DNA from: Lachnospiraceae bacterium
GTDB taxonomy: Bacteria > Bacillota > Clostridia > Lachnospirales > Lachnospiraceae
Reading direction: 5' to 3'
Length of the DNA: 64,000 bases
Assembly (NCBI GenBank): GCA_022510565.1
Contig: JAFLTE010000004.1
Coordinates: forward strand, 62,001-126,000
Shown here: one piece after another, positions 1 to 7,098 of the stretch
Layout of the letters: each line of letters opens with the position of its first letter
How positions within the stretch are numbered: position 1 is the stretch's first letter
The notes under the pieces: model-generated
The model's database searches: none
Told to the model about the DNA's origin: nothing
What the model saw: the letters and a program-made list of their open reading frames with translations, nothing else
Translations under genes and position numbers: made by a program

Positions 1-356
1 CCTGTATCAACTGTCCGATGGGCTGTGCACTGACTGTCGAGATGGAAGGAGACGAGGTTGTCAATGTAGGTGGAAACACATGTAACCGCGGAGATACTTA
101 CGCGAGAAAAGAGATGACTAACCCTACCAGAATTGTAACTTCCACGGTGAGAGTAGTTGGCGGAAAGTCGGATATGGTATCGGTGAAGACGAAAGAAGAC
201 ATTCCGAAAGGGAAAATTTTTGAGTGTATTGAGAAACTAAAAAATGTGCAGATTCAGGCACCAATCCATATCGGGGATGTGATTTTGGCAAACGTAGCAG
301 GTACCGGGATTGATGTCGTTGCTACTAAGAATATTGCCGGGATGAATGAGGCATAA
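1..356 (+). CDS. DUF1667 domain protein, 3' part only (5' end outside window)
   Basis: The reading frame is open from the first bases of the window and ends in TAA at 354-356, so the gene starts upstream. The visible 118 codons begin with a Cys-x2-Cys-x3-Cys cluster (CINCPMGC), the hallmark of the DUF1667 family, followed by a short beta-rich domain. In Clostridia, proteins of this family usually sit beside glycerol-3-phosphate dehydrogenase and an NAD(FAD)-dependent dehydrogenase and are thought to carry a metal or Fe-S centre that serves them; that is family knowledge, because the partner genes are outside the window. The next gene starts only 3 bases downstream, so the two are probably one operon. 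The family call is good; the biochemical role is unproven. Confidence 0.8.
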   Translation, partial: CINCPMGCALTVEMEGDEVVNVGGNTCNRGDTYARKEMTNPTRIVTSTVRVVGGKSDMVSVKTKEDIPKGKIFECIEKLKNVQIQAPIHIGDVILANVAGTGIDVVATKNIAGMNEA

Positions 357-359
357 AAT

Positions 360-1007
360 ATGTCAGAGCAGGAATACTTTAAAAGTGCATTGTCCGATTT
401 TACTTATGAAGCTGCCAGTGGCGGAGCGATTCGCCATCTGGCAGATTTAGGATATACGGTAAGACAGATCACGGAGCAACTTACTTACCCGACGCCCTAT
501 GAAAGAGTGCGCAGGACTGTCTGGCAGCATTTGATTGATACGGGAGTGATACTTACACGGGAGCCCGAAAAGGGAGGAGTGCAAGGCAAAGCGGCATATA
601 CGGTAGAACACGGCAAATATGGGAAGGCCAGTTTCAGATTGGAGACAGCTGCCACTTCCGCTTCAGAGCCGATACATTGGAAAGAACGGTATTACAGCGA
701 AGAAAAGTGCGGCAGCCTGGCGGCTTATCTGGCAAATAAATGCAGTGTGAACGGGGATGACGATTCCTACATTTCCTGCGATTTTGGAATACGCGGCGTA
801 AGAGATTCGTCCGAATACGCATCGGCTATGCAGATATTGAATGAGCGTCAGCGGGAGTATATCGAAGGGCTTCTGTGGGAAAATAAGGTGTGCTACCACA
901 GGCTTAATCAGCGTATGCGGGAGATCATTGTCAAACTGTACGCAAACGGATACTGTCACGGATATTGCTATTTCGTAAAGCAGGAGGAGAAAGTGAAGCT
1001 TGGCTGA
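360..1007 (+). CDS. Uncharacterised protein, possibly winged-helix N-terminus
   Basis: A 215-residue soluble protein with no signal peptide or membrane segment. The ATG at 360 follows the DUF1667 stop by 3 bases, with a GAGG a few bases upstream, so translation is probably coupled. Residues about 15-70 (an Ala/Gly-rich helix, then YTVRQITEQL, then RRTVWQHLIDTGVI) look like a helix-turn-helix or winged-helix fold. The middle is acidic and rich in Ser and Cys; the C-terminus is helical and rich in Arg and Tyr. I do not recognise the family. Its position suggests a link to the glycerol/redox operon of its neighbour, perhaps as a regulator, but this is inference from context only. Confidence 0.7.
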   Translation: MSEQEYFKSALSDFTYEAASGGAIRHLADLGYTVRQITEQLTYPTPYERVRRTVWQHLIDTGVILTREPEKGGVQGKAAYTVEHGKYGKASFRLETAATSASEPIHWKERYYSEEKCGSLAAYLANKCSVNGDDDSYISCDFGIRGVRDSSEYASAMQILNERQREYIEGLLWENKVCYHRLNQRMREIIVKLYANGYCHGYCYFVKQEEKVKLG

Positions 1008-1009
1008 AA

Positions 1010-1053
1010 TATGATGCAACTATGATGCATTTTTGATACAACTTTGATGCAAG
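1010..1053 (+). repeat. Four tandem 11-bp repeats (TWTGATGCAAC-like)
   Basis: Four head-to-tail 11-mers cover 1010-1020, 1021-1031, 1032-1042 and 1043-1053: TATGATGCAAC, TATGATGCATT, TTTGATACAAC and TTTGATGCAAG. A degenerate fifth copy may lie at 1061-1071. The period is about one helical turn, so all copies face the same side of the DNA, as in regulator-binding iterons. They overlap a possible promoter (TTGATA 1033-1038, 17-bp gap, TATTTT 1056-1061) of the deacetylase gene at 1143. The repeats are seen directly; the operator role is inferred. Confidence 0.65.
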
Positions 1054-1142
1054 CGTATTTTATGATATGCGTATAGGGCAGAGGAAAATGCATATGCACA
1101 CAGATTCCGAGTTTACTCGGGAAGAGACGGGAGAGTTGTAAC

Positions 1143-2087
1143 ATGAGCATCAAGAAATACATTAGCAAAAAGGCGGTTGTTGTACCGATAGTTTTTATGA
1201 CCGCTGTATTGATAGGATGTCAGGATAAGACGATTGAGCAAGTGGAAGAAATGGAGATTGTCATGCCGGTGGTGGCTGACGAGCCCAACTGGGATGAGTC
1301 CTCGAATGAACTGCAGCAGATAGAATCGGATGAACAACCGGACGTTGAACCGGAGCAGGAGAAGCCACAGCCGCCGGAGGGCTGGGAACTGAAGCTTGCA
1401 TCGGAGGACTGGGGACTTTCCTTCGGAGAGTCAGGTACACAGCCTGTGGGGAATGCTGCCTCCGATGATCTTGCGTGGTATGATGCATATTATGTGGGAG
1501 CCGATGATGAGAAAGTTATCTATCTCACTTTTGACTGTGGCTATGAGAACGGCAATACGGAGCCGATTTTGGATGCTCTGAAGAAGCATAACGTACAGGC
1601 GACTTTCTTTGTGGTAGGTCATTTTCTGGAGACGGCCCCCGATATGGTGAAGCGTATGGTGGAAGACGGACACACGGTGGGAAATCACACATATCATCAT
1701 CTCGATATGCCGACAATCTCTGATCGGGAGACATTTCAGAAGGAAATGGATGATGTGGCGAATCTGTTTTATGAGATTACGGGAACGGAACTCTCCATGT
1801 ATTACAGGCCGCCTCAGGGGAAATGTAATGAACAAAATCTCAAGATGGCGCATGAACTCGGTTATAACACCATTTTCTGGAGTCTGGCTTATGTGGACTG
1901 GGATACGGACGCACAGCCAAGCCACGAGGCAGCTTTTGAAAAGCTGACAGGCAGAATACATCCGGGCGCCATTGTTCTTTTGCACAATACATCGCAGACG
2001 AATGGGGAAATCTTGGACGAACTCTTAACGAAGTGGGAGGAGATGGGATATTCCTTTAAACCATTGTCTGAATTGACGGATATGTAA
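1143..2087 (+). CDS. PdaA-like polysaccharide deacetylase lipoprotein
   Basis: A 314-residue exported NodB-fold (carbohydrate esterase family 4) deacetylase. The N-terminus is a lipoprotein signal (basic MSIKKYISKK, hydrophobic core, lipobox VLIGC), so it is probably anchored outside the membrane. An acidic, Pro/Glu-rich linker follows to about residue 110. The catalytic domain shows the five NodB motifs: TFDCGYENG (metal/catalytic Asp), NHTYHH (metal His pair), YYRPPQGKCN, WSLAYVDWD and IVLLHNTS. The TFD-GYENG variant and the WSLAYVDW motif are closest to the PdaA/spore-cortex delta-lactam group, which N-deacetylates muramic acid in peptidoglycan. The promoter region holds four 11-bp repeats. 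Specific activity on cortex is inference; the deacetylase fold is firm. Confidence 0.87.
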   Translation: MSIKKYISKKAVVVPIVFMTAVLIGCQDKTIEQVEEMEIVMPVVADEPNWDESSNELQQIESDEQPDVEPEQEKPQPPEGWELKLASEDWGLSFGESGTQPVGNAASDDLAWYDAYYVGADDEKVIYLTFDCGYENGNTEPILDALKKHNVQATFFVVGHFLETAPDMVKRMVEDGHTVGNHTYHHLDMPTISDRETFQKEMDDVANLFYEITGTELSMYYRPPQGKCNEQNLKMAHELGYNTIFWSLAYVDWDTDAQPSHEAAFEKLTGRIHPGAIVLLHNTSQTNGEILDELLTKWEEMGYSFKPLSELTDM

Positions 2088-2132
2088 TAGATTACCTGAC
2101 ACCGAATCACATAAAGTAAAGGAGTATTTGTA

Positions 2133-2825
2133 ATGCATAGAATAGGAATTATCTCCGATACCCACGGACTGCTGCGTCCCGAAGTGGTACAGGCACTTCA
2201 GGGCTGTGAAGCAATCCTGCATGGCGGAGACATCAACAGTGCTAAGATTTTGGATGAAGTGAAAAAAATTGCCCCTACTTATGTGGTTCGCGGCAATAAT
2301 GATAAGGAGTGGGCCTCCGAGTTGCCGGAAACAGTCAGCCCCAAGTTGTATGGACTTCGATTCTTTATGGTTCACAATAAGAGATTTATACCGCAGGATT
2401 TGGCTGACATTGATATTGTCGTCTACGGACATTCACATAAATACGAGGAAAAATATGTGGACGGAACGCTTCTCTTGAATCCGGGAAGCTGTGGACCCAG
2501 AAGATTTACTCAGCCGATTACGTTTGCCGTACTTGAGGTGGAAGAAGACTGTTCTTTTCAAGTAAGAAAAGTAGAGATTGCCCATACGAAAAAGAGCGAA
2601 GGCATAACAGACGGAAATGAAGATTTCATGGAAGTACGGATGAAGGGCAGAGACATGAAGCGCATTATCAAATCAGTGATGCGGGATACGGATAAGGGAA
2701 TTCCGGTGTCGGAGATTGCTGTAAGAAATGATATAGACGGGGAACTGGCGGAACTGATCTGTCGTTTGTATCTGACCCATCCGGGCGTGAGTGCGGACGG
2801 AATAATGGGGAAGATGGGGCTGTAG
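2133..2825 (+). CDS. YfcE/MJ0936-type metallophosphoesterase with C-terminal extension
   Basis: The first about 150 residues are a calcineurin-like phosphodiesterase: GIISDTHG, a GGD step (LHGGDINS), a GNND step (VRGNND), GHSH and the closing NPGSCGPRR. This is the YfcE/MJ0936 layout, a small metal-dependent phosphodiesterase with unclear natural substrates. Homologues are usually about 155-180 residues; this one is 230. The extra about 70 residues (from about 160, containing MKRIIKSVMRDTDKGIPVSEIAVRN) look like an all-helical winged-helix-type module of unknown job. The ATG at 2133 follows AAAGGAG at good spacing. It is 45 bases downstream of the deacetylase and likely co-transcribed. Confidence 0.85.
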   Translation: MHRIGIISDTHGLLRPEVVQALQGCEAILHGGDINSAKILDEVKKIAPTYVVRGNNDKEWASELPETVSPKLYGLRFFMVHNKRFIPQDLADIDIVVYGHSHKYEEKYVDGTLLLNPGSCGPRRFTQPITFAVLEVEEDCSFQVRKVEIAHTKKSEGITDGNEDFMEVRMKGRDMKRIIKSVMRDTDKGIPVSEIAVRNDIDGELAELICRLYLTHPGVSADGIMGKMGL

Positions 2826-2865
2826 CGGAAAATGTAAAATAATTTAAAACAAACTAAACAAATGA

Positions 2866-2894
2866 TTGAAAGTATCGGTCTTCTTTGCTATAGT
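2866..2894 (+). promoter_or_regulatory. Probable sigma-A promoter for the GH43 gene at 2923
   Basis: TTGAAA at 2866-2871, a 17-bp spacer, then TATAGT at 2889-2894. The AT-rich stretch just upstream (2831-2865) would act as an UP-type element. The predicted transcript starts near 2901 and gives a short leader with AAGGAG before the ATG at 2923. Confidence 0.6.
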
Positions 2895-2922
2895 AGATAT
2901 AACGAATATAAGGAGAAGCGGT

Positions 2923-4479
2923 ATGAAGAAAAAGAGTAAGATTATCACATTGGTAACATCTGTTGCAGTGGTGGCTGCAGCCGGTACGGCGGTGGTGTTA
3001 AATCTATTGCCGGAGAAGGTAAACAGTGATTTCGCGGTAAGCTACGACGGTATTAAGACAGCGTCTATCCGGGCGGGAGTCAGCGTGCACGATCCCTCTA
3101 TTCTCAAAGCGGACGGAACGTATTACATATTCGGTTCCCATATGGCAGGCGCCTCATCCACAGATCTTCGGACTTGGACTTCCATCGGCAACGGCTATAC
3201 ACCGGGGAATCCGATCTATGATAATCTTTTTGCTACGGAGCATGTCTTTGACTATGCGGGCAGTAATGTCAGTGTGATTCCCACGGACGACGGAGGCAGG
3301 CATGTGTGGGCTCCCGATGTAATTTATAATGAGGAGCAGGGACTATATTATATGTATTTCTGTACTTCTTCCACGTGGAACGCATCCAATCTCTGTTATG
3401 CCACCTCCGAGAAACCGGAAGGACCCTACACGTGGAAAGGAGCCCTGATTTATTCGGGATTTACCTCGGAAACACTTGCCAATACGGATGTAACGGATTA
3501 TGTAACGCAGGAGTATGCTCTCGCTAATTATGTAACACCTAAGAATGAATATAATTTTGAAGAGTATCCCAACGCGATCGATCCTACTATTTTTTATGAC
3601 GGGGACGGACGAATGTGGATGGTTTACGGTTCCTGGTCAGGCGGCATCTTCCTGTTGGAAATTGACGAGTCTACAGGTCTGGTGATTCACCCGGAGGCAG
3701 ATCCCGAGAACAATGTGGATGCTTATTTCGGTAAGAGATTGATAGGCGGCGGACATAAGTCCATAGAAGGTCCGTACATTCTCTACGATGAGGGAAGCGG
3801 ATATTATTATCTGTTTGTTTCCTATGGAGCGCTCACGAGCAACGGAGGTTACCAGATTCGTGTTTTCCGTTCCGAGACGGTGGACGGACAGTATGTGGAT
3901 ATGAGCGGGCAGTATCCGGAGAAGGGACTTAACCATACATATTATGGACTTAAGCTGTCCGGCAATTATTTTCTGCCGAGCCTAACTAAAGCGTACATGG
4001 CAACAGGTCATAATTCGGCATTCATTGACGATGATGGAAAAATGTACATTGTATACCACACGAGATTTGATGACGGGCAGGAGTATCATGAACCCAGAGT
4101 GCACCAATTCCTGCTGAACGAGGAGGGATGGCCGTGTATGTTCCCGTACGCTGCGGACGGAGAGACGGTTTCTGCTGAAGGATATGATAAAACCGAAGTA
4201 ATCGGTGAATACTATATGATTAATCAGGGTATGAATGTTGATGCGCAGATTGCCGAACCTGTTAAGATTGTCCTTTCCAAACGCGGAAATGTATATGGAG
4301 ACGGTATTACCGGGACGTGGGAGATGAAAGACGGAAGTTATTGTATGAGTATCACTATGGACGATGCGACATACAGCGGTGTATTCTGCGAGATGAATGA
4401 TGAGGCAGGCACACGTGTCATGACATTTTCAGCGGTAGGAAATAATAAGAGCATTTGGGGCGTGAAATATTTTGAGTAA
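2923..4479 (+). CDS. GH43 arabinan endo-1,5-alpha-L-arabinosidase, membrane-anchored
   Basis: A 518-residue family 43 glycoside hydrolase. I chose the ATG at 2923 because AAGGAG precedes it and the promoter -10 lies at 2889, which rules out the in-frame ATG at 2866. One hydrophobic segment (residues about 7-28) without a lipobox suggests an uncleaved anchor or a signal peptide. The five-bladed propeller shows the catalytic base Asp57 (VHDPSI), Asp220 (AIDPTIF) as transition-state/pKa residue and the acid Glu282 (SIEGPYI). After about residue 420 comes a C-terminal beta-barrel as in extracellular endo-arabinanases of this type. It probably cuts linear 1,5-arabinan outside the cell and feeds the importers encoded from 7.1 kb. 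Exact linkage specificity within GH43 is inferred. Confidence 0.85.
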   Translation: MKKKSKIITLVTSVAVVAAAGTAVVLNLLPEKVNSDFAVSYDGIKTASIRAGVSVHDPSILKADGTYYIFGSHMAGASSTDLRTWTSIGNGYTPGNPIYDNLFATEHVFDYAGSNVSVIPTDDGGRHVWAPDVIYNEEQGLYYMYFCTSSTWNASNLCYATSEKPEGPYTWKGALIYSGFTSETLANTDVTDYVTQEYALANYVTPKNEYNFEEYPNAIDPTIFYDGDGRMWMVYGSWSGGIFLLEIDESTGLVIHPEADPENNVDAYFGKRLIGGGHKSIEGPYILYDEGSGYYYLFVSYGALTSNGGYQIRVFRSETVDGQYVDMSGQYPEKGLNHTYYGLKLSGNYFLPSLTKAYMATGHNSAFIDDDGKMYIVYHTRFDDGQEYHEPRVHQFLLNEEGWPCMFPYAADGETVSAEGYDKTEVIGEYYMINQGMNVDAQIAEPVKIVLSKRGNVYGDGITGTWEMKDGSYCMSITMDDATYSGVFCEMNDEAGTRVMTFSAVGNNKSIWGVKYFE

Positions 4480-4720
4480 GGAACGGGCGACAGAACGAAG
4501 TGAAGCGATTATAGACATAGCGAAAGAAGTCCTGCTGTGGATTGTAGTTACGGTGCTGGCATTTCTGTGGTGGATGTTTGTGCTGCTGTTAATTTCCCTC
4601 TTTCTTGTGAATGTCTGGCATGTTACTTTTATCATGCTTGTGCGATACGGAGCAGTCCTAACGACTGTTACCTCCGTGGTGTACGGAGGTAAACTGGTGC
4701 GCAGGAGACTGAAAGGATAA
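4472..4720 (+). CDS. Small membrane protein, two helices, unknown function
   Basis: An 82-residue protein starting at TTG 4472 inside the last codons of the GH43 gene (8-base overlap). A GGGG lies about 12 bases upstream, a weak ribosome site, so translation is probably coupled. Residues about 20-45 and 47-67 are strongly hydrophobic (two membrane helices, Trp-rich), with a charged N-terminus (SKERATERSE) and a basic end (KLVRRRLKG). No family recognised. The stop at 4718-4720 abuts the stop of the opposing GH51 gene at 4721 with no base between them. Confidence 0.55.
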   Translation: MSKERATERSEAIIDIAKEVLLWIVVTVLAFLWWMFVLLLISLFLVNVWHVTFIMLVRYGAVLTTVTSVVYGGKLVRRRLKG

Positions 4721-6859
4721 TTATTTGGTGCTGATCCGGATAATGTTTACGGAGTATTTTGGCGCCGTATAGATGAAGGACTGGCCGATATCCACGGAAC
4801 TTTCCGACGGTGTAAGAAGGGTAGGTTCCTTGAACGAATTGACCTCATGAAGTCGTTCGCCTGTAAGCAGCGTGATTTTGGCTGTGTTATTATATGCATC
4901 AATATTTAAATTCTCGAAGTCAAATATTGTCTCCACGGAGGTGTCGGAGGTGTTGACTAATTTGATGATAATATCATCATTATCGTTTATGCCGACGGAT
5001 GTATAAATTCCTTCCGTGGAGATTTCTTCTGCTTTACGGCAGGGGAGGATGTGCGTGCATGCATTGTTTGCAAACATTTTCTGTACATAGTAATTAACGG
5101 TTCCGTATAGAGAATCGTTAGAGAAAAATATCATATCAGGTTTCCACTGATTGGTTTTGGCGTTGCCAAACAGCGGCGCGTAACATGCCATCTGCACAAT
5201 ATCGCCGTTTCTCTCCAGACCGGTCATGTAGGCTGCCTCCGCAAGTGCGGCTTCCAGTGTGTTGGACTGAGCTGCGTATTCGCCCAGAAACACTTTGACC
5301 TGATTCGTGCGGTCATAAGCGTCATAGCGCTCGGTGTTTGATATAAACCAGTCGGGCGATTCGTAGTAATGCTCATCAACCATGGAAGTAATCGAGTCTG
5401 GAAAATCCTCCACGAAATTCCAACCTTCTCTGCTGCCGGAGGCAGTACCGTTTGCGACAATCAATTCGATATCCTCGTAGAGCGCAGGATTTTCTTTCGC
5501 GGCATCCTCAAATGCCGCTACAAACTTTCTATAGTGTGCGTGGTATTCACTCTGCCACTGTTCGTTCCCGATGGCAATATATTTCAGGGGAAACGGTGCT
5601 TCGTGCCCCATGGAAATACGGATGGATCCCCAGTAAGTATCTGCGTCTCCGCGACAAAACTCCACCAAGTCAAGCGCATCCTGAATGTACTGTGCCAGTT
5701 CTTCACTGTTCAGTGCATAGACAATATATTGGGGACTTTGCACCTGACAGGTCATACCTGCATTGAGTACCGGAACAGGTATGCAGTTCAGCGCCTCGCA
5801 CAATTTAAAGTATTCATAGAAACCGATGCCGTAAGTTGTGTAATATGGGTCTTGTTTTGTGCCCTGCCAGATATCTTTGCCTTGTGGGCGCGCTGCCACG
5901 TCTCCCACGGTGATGCTGCCGTTTACGGCAAATTGCAATCCGTCTCCGACAGAATCTTTCCAGCTGTATATGCTTGCTTCGTCCCGCCCTTCAATAACGC
6001 ATCCGCCCGGAAAACGAAGGAAAGAGGGATTGAGTGCCTCAAGATATTCTCCGATGTCCTTGCGGATGGGCAGCTCCTTGTATGTATCTGAGGGCATCAG
6101 GGAAACCATATCCAGGCAGAGCGAACCTATGCCGATTTCCACGAAGAAACGGAGATTATCGTTACAGTCCGAGACCGGTGTAAGAGTGGTTTCGTATTTT
6201 ACCCAATCATCTGATATGTCTGTAAAAGATGTTTCCGCATAGACTAATCCGTCGGAATCCCTGAGGGAAACACGGACTTCACCGTCGTAACCGAAATTTC
6301 CTTTCATGTACAGCGATACACGGTAATCCTCGCTGCCTTTGACAGCCAGACCGTCCAGATAACCGACATTTCCGATTCCGCAAAACGGTGTTGCGGAAGA
6401 AAGGCCGTTGTTGGTAATGATGGCATAATGGGGGTTGTTCTCGTTCAGACATGTATCGTCCATACTTCCGTCGTGAATTTCAAAAGTAAGGTAGTCGGGA
6501 TCACTGTTGAGCCAACCGTGCATACCTTCGTTGGCAGCAGCGGTCCCATACTCAAAGGAGCGGTTCTTAATCAGTTCGGCATAGAGTCCGCCGTCCACCG
6601 CATAGTTGATATCTTCCAGGAACAGACCATAGAGCGTATCAGAGATCTCTTCGGATGAATTGAAGTCTATAGTGTAGTGAGTTGTAAGCACTTCCTTCGC
6701 AGCGGTATCTGCGGAATCTGATGAATTGCCGGAATCCGGCAGAACCGTAGATTCGACTGAACCGGAGTCGTTGCCTGTCGCAGAGGCACAGCCTGTCGCC
6801 GTACATAGAAGGCTTATACACAGAAGCGGTACGAGACCGCAAACAAGGTTCTTTCTCAT
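4721..6859 (-). CDS. Extracellular GH51 alpha-L-arabinofuranosidase lipoprotein
   Basis: A 712-residue exported enzyme on the minus strand. The signal ends in a lipobox (CTATGC, lipidated Cys24), followed by a Ser/Asp-rich linker. Residues about 60-110 start the GH51 fold (TLYGLFLEDINYAVDGGLYAE), and residues about 110-260 form an inserted carbohydrate-binding beta-sandwich. The TIM barrel shows LRFPGGCV, the acid/base Glu433 in IGNEQW and the nucleophile Glu527 in VFLGEYAA; a C-terminal beta domain closes the protein. It should remove arabinose side chains or ends from arabinan or arabinoxylan at the cell surface. It is divergent from the ABC/SBP operon starting at 7099 and convergent with the GH43 operon. 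The ATG at 6859 has GGAGG at good spacing. Confidence 0.88.
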   Translation of the reverse strand: MRKNLVCGLVPLLCISLLCTATGCASATGNDSGSVESTVLPDSGNSSDSADTAAKEVLTTHYTIDFNSSEEISDTLYGLFLEDINYAVDGGLYAELIKNRSFEYGTAAANEGMHGWLNSDPDYLTFEIHDGSMDDTCLNENNPHYAIITNNGLSSATPFCGIGNVGYLDGLAVKGSEDYRVSLYMKGNFGYDGEVRVSLRDSDGLVYAETSFTDISDDWVKYETTLTPVSDCNDNLRFFVEIGIGSLCLDMVSLMPSDTYKELPIRKDIGEYLEALNPSFLRFPGGCVIEGRDEASIYSWKDSVGDGLQFAVNGSITVGDVAARPQGKDIWQGTKQDPYYTTYGIGFYEYFKLCEALNCIPVPVLNAGMTCQVQSPQYIVYALNSEELAQYIQDALDLVEFCRGDADTYWGSIRISMGHEAPFPLKYIAIGNEQWQSEYHAHYRKFVAAFEDAAKENPALYEDIELIVANGTASGSREGWNFVEDFPDSITSMVDEHYYESPDWFISNTERYDAYDRTNQVKVFLGEYAAQSNTLEAALAEAAYMTGLERNGDIVQMACYAPLFGNAKTNQWKPDMIFFSNDSLYGTVNYYVQKMFANNACTHILPCRKAEEISTEGIYTSVGINDNDDIIIKLVNTSDTSVETIFDFENLNIDAYNNTAKITLLTGERLHEVNSFKEPTLLTPSESSVDIGQSFIYTAPKYSVNIIRISTK

Positions 6860-6890
6860 AACATACCTCCATCAATAATCATGTGCATAA

Positions 6891-6896
6891 ATTATA
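6891..6896 (-). promoter_or_regulatory. Candidate -10 for the GH51 gene
   Basis: On the minus strand TATAAT reads from 6896 to 6891, about 35 bases upstream of the ATG at 6859. No convincing -35 is visible at 17 bp, so an activator may be needed. The interval 6860-7098 is the shared divergent control region of the locus and is very AT-rich; I could not identify a CcpA or AraC-type site in it with confidence. Confidence 0.4.
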
Positions 6897-7002
6897 CAAA
6901 ACTACCAAAATTGTGACGGATTATTTGTGAATTTGTACTTTTGCACTGTAAAATCAATGTTTGTGCTTATAAAATATCACAAAAACAGGTGGAAGTATAG
7001 CA

Positions 7003-7031
7003 TTGACTTATGTCTAATATAATAGTATTAT
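7003..7031 (+). promoter_or_regulatory. Probable sigma-A promoter of the arabinan importer operon
   Basis: TTGACT at 7003-7008, a 17-bp spacer and TATTAT at 7026-7031, about 68 bases upstream of the ATG at 7099. It probably drives the tightly packed genes from 7099 through at least 17348. Confidence 0.6.
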
Positions 7032-7098
7032 ATAAAAAACTAAACTAATTCACAAAAAAATAAACAATCAGTCTGAGAAAGGTGGTAAATTAGAGGCT

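Noticed and set aside
663..1019. Minus-strand open frame over the unknown gene at 360
   Set aside because: No ribosome site; His/Leu-rich composition typical of an antisense shadow.
5369..6091. Long plus-strand open frame opposite the GH51 gene
   Set aside because: It lies fully inside a gene with clear catalytic motifs on the other strand; its translation has no family features.
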